Of a DNA stretch of 8,487 bases, positions 4,552 to 8,487 are shown one piece after another. This DNA comes from Opitutia bacterium UBA957. GTDB taxonomy: Bacteria > Verrucomicrobiota > Verrucomicrobiia > Opitutales > UBA953. The position numbers and the translations under genes were made by a program. Each line of letters opens with the position of its first letter. Within the stretch, counting starts at the first letter, position 1. The notes under the pieces were generated by a model. It did no database searches, was not told the origin of the DNA, and saw only the letters and a program-made list of their open reading frames with translations. The stretch covers positions 1-8,487 of the forward strand of contig DBCN01000136.1 in the NCBI GenBank assembly GCA_002293065.1. Reading direction: 5' to 3'.

Positions 4552-7170
4552 ATGCCCGCCCCTGCCCGTAAGCGCACCACCACGCTGGCCACGCCCGCCA
4601 GCGAAAGCCGCCCCATCCTCGCCGTCATCCTCGGCCTGCTCGCGACCTTCTTCGCGATCGCCTTGGTCTTCCATTCCTCGACCGACGTGAACCTGGTGCC
4701 CGCCTGGCTCGAGACGACCTTCAGCCTGCCCGCGCAGTCGGACGCGACCCCCACCTCCAACCCCTGCGGCGCGTTTGGGGCGACGCTGGCGGTGAGCCTG
4801 TTCTGCCTCTTCGGGTACGGCGCCTTCTTCGTTCCGGCCTTCCTCTTCGCCGCGGCCTGGTTCGCGCTGAACAACCGGGCGCATACCCTGTGGCCGACGA
4901 AGGTCGCCTTGATGTCCGCCTGCGTGCTCTTCGGGGCGCCGATGTTGACGCTGTGGCTCGGGGCCGATGCCTCAGGTACCTTCGATCCCAAAGGACCGGG
5001 CGGCGTGCTCGGCGGCTTCATCTACCTCAAGCTCTGCGAGCCGATCCTCGGCGAGTACGGCACCTGGATCCTCGTGTTTCCCTACGGCTTCTGCCTCCTG
5101 GGCGCCTTGGCGGACGACCCCAAGGCCACCCTGAACGCTTGGATCTCCGAGATGCGTGATGGCGTGGGGGCTTGGAATGCCGAGCGTAAGGCCGCCGCGG
5201 CCCGCGCCGCCGTGGAGCTCCAGCGCAAGCAGCAACAGGCGGCCGAGTTGCGCCGCAAGCAGCACGAGATCGCGGGCGCCGAAGTCACCGCGATGCCGTC
5301 CGCGGCGGCCAAGCCGATGGTGAAGCTCGAAGACCTGCCCATCGACGACGATGCCGACATCGAGCCGGCACCGCGTGAGGAGGTCGCCGCCAAGGGTCCC
5401 GAAACCGTGAAGCCCGAGAACGTCACGATCACTCCGCTGAAGGAGGAGAAACCTGCGGACGAAGCAGCCGACGAGGAGATCGACGATGAAGATGTCGAGG
5501 CGCCTAAGGCCGCGACGACCAAGCCACGCACCCCCGTCAAGCCCATCGAACCCGCGGGCTCGGGCAAGGTCCTCATCGTGAAGCCCGAGGAGATCGAGCG
5601 CGCGAAGGCCTCCCAGCAGCTCAAGAAGCGCGGCGAATACCTGTTCCCCTCCATCAATCTCCTGAACGAGCCCAAGGCGGGCGCGAGCGGACCCGCGGAG
5701 GATTTCCGCAAGCGCGCCCAGGACCTCATCGAGACGCTCAAGCAGTTCAAGGTCGAGTGCGTGCCGGTCGACCCCACCAACGGCGTCGACGTCGGCATCC
5801 AGCAAGGCCCCTCGATCACGCGTTATGAGATCAAGCCCGCGCCCGGCGTGCGCGTGGAGAAGATCGCGAACCTTTCGAACAACATCGCGATGAACCTCGA
5901 AGCCGAGGCCGTGCGTATCCTCGCCCCCGTTCCGGGCAAGGGCACCGTCGGCATCGAGATCCCGAACCGCAACCGCAAGGACGTCCTCCTCCGCGAGATC
6001 ATCGAGTCCAAGGCCTGGGCGGAGACCGCCATGGAGCTCCCCGTCGTGCTCGGCGTGGACAGCGTCACGAACAAGCCCGTCATCCAGGACCTCGCCAAGA
6101 TGCCGCATGCGCTGATCGCCGGCGCCACGGGCCAAGGCAAGTCCGTCTGCATCAACGCGATCATCGTCTCGCTGCTCTATCGCTGCACCCCGCAGGACCT
6201 GCGTTTCATCATGGTCGACCCCAAGGTCGTCGAGCTGCAGATCTTCAATCAGCTCCCGCACCTCCTGATCCCGGTCGAGACGGACCCCAAGCGCGTGCCT
6301 TCGGCCCTCAAGTGGCTCATCGCCGAGATGCAGCGCCGCTACAAGGTCTTCGCCAAGTGCGGCGTGAAGAACATCACCGGCTTCAACGCCAAGCTCGCCA
6401 AGGAAGCCGGCTTGCCGAAGCAGGAGGAACTCATCCTCAGCCCGGAAGAGCAGGCCGCCGCGCGCGAGGCCGCCGAGGCCGTCATCGACGACGGCGTCCG
6501 CATCCCGACCGAGAAGCTCCCCTACATCGTCTGCATCATCGATGAAATGGCCGACTTGATGATGGTCGCGGCGCAGGACATCGAGACCTCGGTGGCGCGC
6601 ATCGCCCAGCTCGCCCGCGCCGCCGGCATTCACCTCGTCCTGGCGACGCAGCGGCCGTCGACCGACGTCATCACGGGCCTGATCAAGGCCAACCTCCCGA
6701 CCCGCATCGGCTTCAAGGTCTCCTCGCAGATCGACTCGCGCACCATCTTGGATCGCGGCGGCGCCGAGACCCTGGTGGGGCGTGGCGACATGCTCTTCGT
6801 TCCGCCCGGCAGCGCCACGCTGAACCGCGTGCAGGGCGCCTTCGTCGGTGAGCAGGAAGTCGCCGCCATCGTGGAGCACCTTTGCGAGAAGAACGGCAAG
6901 CCGGAGTTCGCCCAAGACGTCGTCGAAGCCATCCAGGAAGCCGCCGAAGGCGGCGAAGGTGGCGGCGAAGGCGGCGAGGATGGCGAAGACCCGCTGGTCG
7001 CGCAGAGCTGGGCCATCATCAAGGAGAGCCGCCGCGCCTCGGTCTCGATGCTGCAGCGTCGCCTCAAACTCGGCTATAACCGGGCGGCCCGCATCATGGA
7101 CATCCTGCACGACAAGGGCTACGTCGGACCCGAGAATGGCTCGAGTCCGCGCGAGATCCTGGTCGACTAA
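4552..7170 (+). CDS. ftsK: DNA translocase FtsK
   Basis: FtsK anchors at the division septum and pumps DNA so that chromosome termini and dimers are resolved at dif with XerCD. The 872 residues show the full layout. Membrane segments lie at about 22-41, 77-107 (long), 116-136 and 168-187. A charged Lys/Arg/Gln helix spans about 205-240 and an acidic, Pro-rich linker about 245-345. The alpha domain runs about 384-480 and the RecA-like beta motor about 480-790. Walker A is GATGQGKS at 524-531 (commonly GATGSGKS), and Walker B ends in IIDE with D664 and E665. LVLATQRPSTDVITG is diagnostic. The C-terminal gamma winged helix (about 814-872, ASVSMLQRRLKLGYNRAARI) reads polar KOPS motifs. An Ala/Glu-rich stretch of about 30 residues precedes Walker B, and a Gly/Glu tract joins beta to gamma. 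No Shine-Dalgarno is visible. Confidence 0.96.
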   Translation: MPAPARKRTTTLATPASESRPILAVILGLLATFFAIALVFHSSTDVNLVPAWLETTFSLPAQSDATPTSNPCGAFGATLAVSLFCLFGYGAFFVPAFLFAAAWFALNNRAHTLWPTKVALMSACVLFGAPMLTLWLGADASGTFDPKGPGGVLGGFIYLKLCEPILGEYGTWILVFPYGFCLLGALADDPKATLNAWISEMRDGVGAWNAERKAAAARAAVELQRKQQQAAELRRKQHEIAGAEVTAMPSAAAKPMVKLEDLPIDDDADIEPAPREEVAAKGPETVKPENVTITPLKEEKPADEAADEEIDDEDVEAPKAATTKPRTPVKPIEPAGSGKVLIVKPEEIERAKASQQLKKRGEYLFPSINLLNEPKAGASGPAEDFRKRAQDLIETLKQFKVECVPVDPTNGVDVGIQQGPSITRYEIKPAPGVRVEKIANLSNNIAMNLEAEAVRILAPVPGKGTVGIEIPNRNRKDVLLREIIESKAWAETAMELPVVLGVDSVTNKPVIQDLAKMPHALIAGATGQGKSVCINAIIVSLLYRCTPQDLRFIMVDPKVVELQIFNQLPHLLIPVETDPKRVPSALKWLIAEMQRRYKVFAKCGVKNITGFNAKLAKEAGLPKQEELILSPEEQAAAREAAEAVIDDGVRIPTEKLPYIVCIIDEMADLMMVAAQDIETSVARIAQLARAAGIHLVLATQRPSTDVITGLIKANLPTRIGFKVSSQIDSRTILDRGGAETLVGRGDMLFVPPGSATLNRVQGAFVGEQEVAAIVEHLCEKNGKPEFAQDVVEAIQEAAEGGEGGGEGGEDGEDPLVAQSWAIIKESRRASVSMLQRRLKLGYNRAARIMDILHDKGYVGPENGSSPREILVD

Positions 7171-7182
7171 GCCCGCGCCGTG

Positions 7183-7557
7183 ATGAGTGCCCCCCGCCTC
7201 CTGCTCGGCCTGCTCACGGTTGGGTTGGTCGCTTGTGCGAGCGTGCCCGCGCCGACCTCCGCCAAGATCCGTTTTCCGTTGGACGGCATCCGGGCGGATG
7301 GCTTGAGCGGCCCGGCGGGTGGGCTGGTGTCGATCGATTACGAGTTCTGCGTGCCCGCGGATCCGCGCGTCTTGGAAGAGGTCAAGCGCCTCGACCCCAG
7401 CGTGAAGGTTTCCTTGGTCGCGCGTGGCCGCATCGGTCGTCGGGATGGGCAGGCCTTGTGCCTCGGCAACACGCAGCAGAAAGATTGGCGCCTGGTCTTG
7501 GAGCGGTTGGCGGCCCGCCCGGACATCGTGGAAATTCGCCGTTGTTATTTCGAGTAG
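7183..7557 (+). CDS. Small predicted lipoprotein, unknown function
   Basis: The 124-residue product begins with a short signal peptide (R5, then Leu/Gly/Val-rich) ending in a lipobox LVAC with C18 as the lipidated cysteine. Export and membrane anchoring are therefore likely. The mature part has three more cysteines: C56 in YEFCVPAD, C93 in ALCLGN and C121 in the C-terminal RRCYFE. It reads like a compact alpha/beta domain with a conserved-looking SIDYEFC strand, a GRIGR loop, and a WRLVLERLA helix. I do not recognise the family by name. A GTG at 7180 immediately precedes the ATG at 7183 in the same frame; either could start. It lies only 12 bases after ftsK and is probably its co-transcribed partner. 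No Shine-Dalgarno. Its stop lies five bases before the terminator stem of the opposite strand. Confidence 0.75.
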   Translation: MSAPRLLLGLLTVGLVACASVPAPTSAKIRFPLDGIRADGLSGPAGGLVSIDYEFCVPADPRVLEEVKRLDPSVKVSLVARGRIGRRDGQALCLGNTQQKDWRLVLERLAARPDIVEIRRCYFE

Positions 7558-7561
7558 GCAC

Positions 7562-7594
7562 AAAAAACCCGGGCTCCGTGGGGAGACCGGGTTT
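7562..7594 (-). terminator. Intrinsic terminator of the 7618-8034 gene (possibly bidirectional)
   Basis: AAACCCGG (7565-7572) pairs with CCGGGTTT (7587-7594). Inside, CTCC (7574-7577) pairs with GGAG (7582-7585) after one mismatch. Read on the minus strand, the stem runs into an uninterrupted T6 (7567-7562), the classical arrangement, 24 bases after the stop codon at 7618. On the plus strand only TTTGTTG follows, so it may also weakly end the ftsK unit, whose last stop is at 7557. Confidence 0.88.
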
Positions 7595-7617
7595 GTTGGG
7601 TGAAGGCGGCGAACGAA

Positions 7618-8034
7618 TTACTTCGTGGCGGGAGCGGCCGGGTCGGCCGCCGGAGCTTCTTCACCCTTCTTCTTTTTCTTCTTCTCGGGCTTTTCGGTCT
7701 TCTCGCCTTTCTTCTTCTTCTTTTCGGTTTCCGCCGGGGCGGTGGCCGGAGCGGTTACCGGCGGCGTGACCTTGGTCGGGTCGATCGAAGGAGCCGGTGC
7801 GGTCGGAGCCGTGACGGGAGCGGCCGGAGCTTCTTCGCCCTTCTTCTTTTTCTTCTTCTTTTCAGGTTCAGCCGGGGCGGTGGCCGGAGCGGTTACCGGC
7901 GGCGTGACCTTGGTCGGGTCGATCGAGGGAGCCGGCGCCGCCGGATCGACGGCCGGGACGGGCCCGGTTGCGGGGGCGTCGGCCGCGAAGGCCAAGCCAG
8001 TGACGAGGAGGAGGGCAAGCAGGGAGGAACGCAT
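7618..8034 (-). CDS. Exported Lys/Ala/Pro-rich repeat protein, unknown function
   Basis: The 138-residue product starts with a clear Sec signal peptide, MRSSLLALLLVTGLAFAADA, with likely cleavage after AFA at residue 17. The rest is low complexity. Two tandem 46-residue units each have a PAPSIDPTKVTPPVTAPATA part, a PAE/PEK hinge, a run of five to seven lysines, and GEEAPAA. A third, partial unit has only the lysine run and GEEAPAADPAAPATK. Its overall charge is strongly positive, with no cysteine and almost no aromatic residues after the signal, so it is probably disordered. It may bind acidic surface polymers, but that is a guess. An in-frame ATG at 8097 exists, but it would bury the signal peptide behind 21 unlikely residues that begin inside the upstream terminator region. 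I see no named family. Confidence 0.75.
   Translation of the reverse strand: MRSSLLALLLVTGLAFAADAPATGPVPAVDPAAPAPSIDPTKVTPPVTAPATAPAEPEKKKKKKKGEEAPAAPVTAPTAPAPSIDPTKVTPPVTAPATAPAETEKKKKKGEKTEKPEKKKKKKGEEAPAADPAAPATK
7721..7935 (-). repeat. 138-base internal tandem repeat of the Lys-rich gene
   Basis: The block at 7733-7797 recurs at 7871-7935, 138 bases (46 codons) away, with one difference in 65 bases (7789 versus 7927). That change is synonymous, cct versus ccc for proline. Similarity continues leftward into the Lys-coding tract. A second block, the GEEAPAA plus poly-Lys coding region around 7651-7680, recurs about 174 bases away near 7825. The spacing differs because one lysine segment (KKKKKGEKTEKPEKKKKKK) is longer. 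The pattern indicates recent duplication or slippage. Confidence 0.8.
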
Positions 8035-8046
8035 AGGAGTGTTCTC

Positions 8047-8052
8047 ATAAAA
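8047..8052 (-). promoter_or_regulatory. Candidate -10 box for the Lys-rich gene
   Basis: Read on the minus strand these bases are TTTTAT, one of very few AT-rich hexamers in the spacer, ending 12 bases before the ATG at 8034. A start seven bases downstream would leave a leader of only about six bases. No convincing -35 box is seen at the right distance (the bases there read GCAACC). The support is weak. Confidence 0.22.
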
Positions 8053-8093
8053 CACCGTGCGGGCCCATTGGTTGCAGGGAAGCGCCGACCCAA

Positions 8094-8118
8094 ACAAAAA
8101 CCCCGGCGGGCCGGGGTT
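8094..8118 (-). terminator. Intrinsic terminator of the rightmost gene
   Basis: AACCCCGG (8099-8106) pairs perfectly with CCGGGGTT (8111-8118) around a four-base loop, giving an eight-pair, very GC-rich stem. On the minus strand the stem leads into TTTTT then GTTTG (8100-8091). It lies about 20 bases after the stop codon of the 8140 gene and separates it transcriptionally from the Lys-rich gene downstream. Confidence 0.88.
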
Positions 8119-8139
8119 GGGGGCAGGCGCGCGGGCGGC

Positions 8140-8487
8140 TTACTGCTTTTGCGGTGCGCCTTCGACCTTCACGCCGAAGACCTTGCCGTCCTTCGGGGCG
8201 GCTTCCGGCGCGGCGGGCTTCTTCTTTTTCTCGACGACCGACTCGGCTTCGGGGGCGGCTTCTTCGGGGGCCGGCTTCTTCTTGGCCTTGCTGACTTCCT
8301 TGGCCGCGGCGGCGGTGCCGGCGACGCCGGCTTCGACGAGCTTGCCGGTGGCGGGAGAGGGGGCGGGCGCATCGCCACCGATGCCTTGGAGGCGCTTGAT
8401 TTCCTCCATGGCCGCCTTGGCGGCTTCGTTGGCGATCTGCGTGGCGGCATCGACGGAGTTGCCGACGATCGACGCCGGGCTGCCGGC
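8140..8487 (-). CDS. C-terminal part of an Ala/Lys/Pro-rich protein, cut by the right edge
   Basis: The reading frame is open from the right edge to a TAA at 8142-8140, giving 115 visible residues. The beginning, about 25 residues with SVDAATQIANEAAKAAMEEI, looks like an amphipathic alanine-rich helix. It is followed by a flexible segment with KAKKKPAPEEAAPEAE and VEKKKKPAAPEAAPKD, and ends in GKVFGVKVEGAPQKQ. The ATG at 8409 is internal, since the frame and its codon use continue upstream to the edge, so the true start lies outside. Composition resembles the neighbouring Lys-rich gene, but the lysine runs are embedded in different words, so shared ancestry is not shown. No function is assigned. 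Confidence 0.65.
   Translation of the reverse strand, partial: AGSPASIVGNSVDAATQIANEAAKAAMEEIKRLQGIGGDAPAPSPATGKLVEAGVAGTAAAAKEVSKAKKKPAPEEAAPEAESVVEKKKKPAAPEAAPKDGKVFGVKVEGAPQKQ

Noticed and set aside
3460..4884. A long open frame antisense to the HAD gene and the start of ftsK.
   Set aside because: It has the same composition artefact (Gly/Arg/Glu/Val-rich, no motifs), and it crosses two confident genes on the other strand.
3520..7557. Whether the HAD-ftsK-lipoprotein cluster could be an HerA/FtsK-type defence or conjugation system.
   Set aside because: The FtsK has membrane segments, linker and gamma domain of the chromosomal translocase. No nuclease, relaxase or other defence partner is present.
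4972..7563. A very long open frame (over 860 codons) antisense to ftsK.
   Set aside because: Long antisense frames are common in GC-rich genes. The product is a His/Asp/Gly/Arg/Leu-rich string without domains, while the sense frame is an unmistakable FtsK.
7650..7935. Repeats in the Lys-rich gene as a possible CRISPR array.
   Set aside because: The units keep one reading frame, differ synonymously, and encode signal-peptide-linked protein repeats. There are no unique spacers of constant length.

Overview
The window looks like chromosomal housekeeping DNA from a GC-rich bacterium (roughly two thirds G+C by eye, third codon positions almost all G or C). The FtsK Walker A variant GATGQGKS, the lack of Shine-Dalgarno sequences before any of the eight assigned starts, and the very Ala/Pro/Lys-rich small secreted proteins are compatible with Verrucomicrobiota (Opitutales-like). 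That assignment is inference, not proof.

Left part (1-2338). A minus-strand gene probably begins at position 60 and leaves the window on the left. A 104-base divergent spacer holding a long imperfect palindrome (86-142) separates it from a tatD-family metal-dependent hydrolase (+, 165-962). The tail of tatD overlaps the tail of the convergent tcdA (-, 945-1727), a tRNA t6A dehydratase. Divergent from tcdA is a single-pass membrane protein of unknown function (+, 1829-2338) with a pseudopilin-like outline. Its tail overlaps the convergent prfA.

Middle part (2319-7557). prfA (-, peptide chain release factor 1) is divergent from a compact plus-strand unit: a HAD-superfamily phosphatase (3520-4545), ftsK (4552-7170) and a small lipoprotein (7183-7557). 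The gaps are 6 and 12 bases, so the three are probably co-transcribed. ftsK encodes the septal DNA translocase that clears chromosome ends at division. The roles of its two companions are unknown. The prfA/HAD spacer contains a hairpin and a longer inverted repeat that compete for the same bases.

Right part (7558-8487). Two minus-strand genes encode Lys/Ala/Pro-rich, low-complexity proteins. One is complete with a signal peptide and 46-codon internal repeats (7618-8034). The other is partial, running off the right edge (8140-8487). Each is followed by its own intrinsic terminator (7562-7594 and 8094-8118).

The functions identified (DNA/RNA end processing, tRNA modification, translation termination, chromosome segregation) are unrelated housekeeping jobs. 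I see no defence system, mobile element, CRISPR array, RNA gene or biosynthetic cluster. The points most worth a second look are the palindrome at 86-142, the absence of Shine-Dalgarno signals, the uncharacterised genes flanking ftsK, and the repeat-bearing Lys-rich protein.
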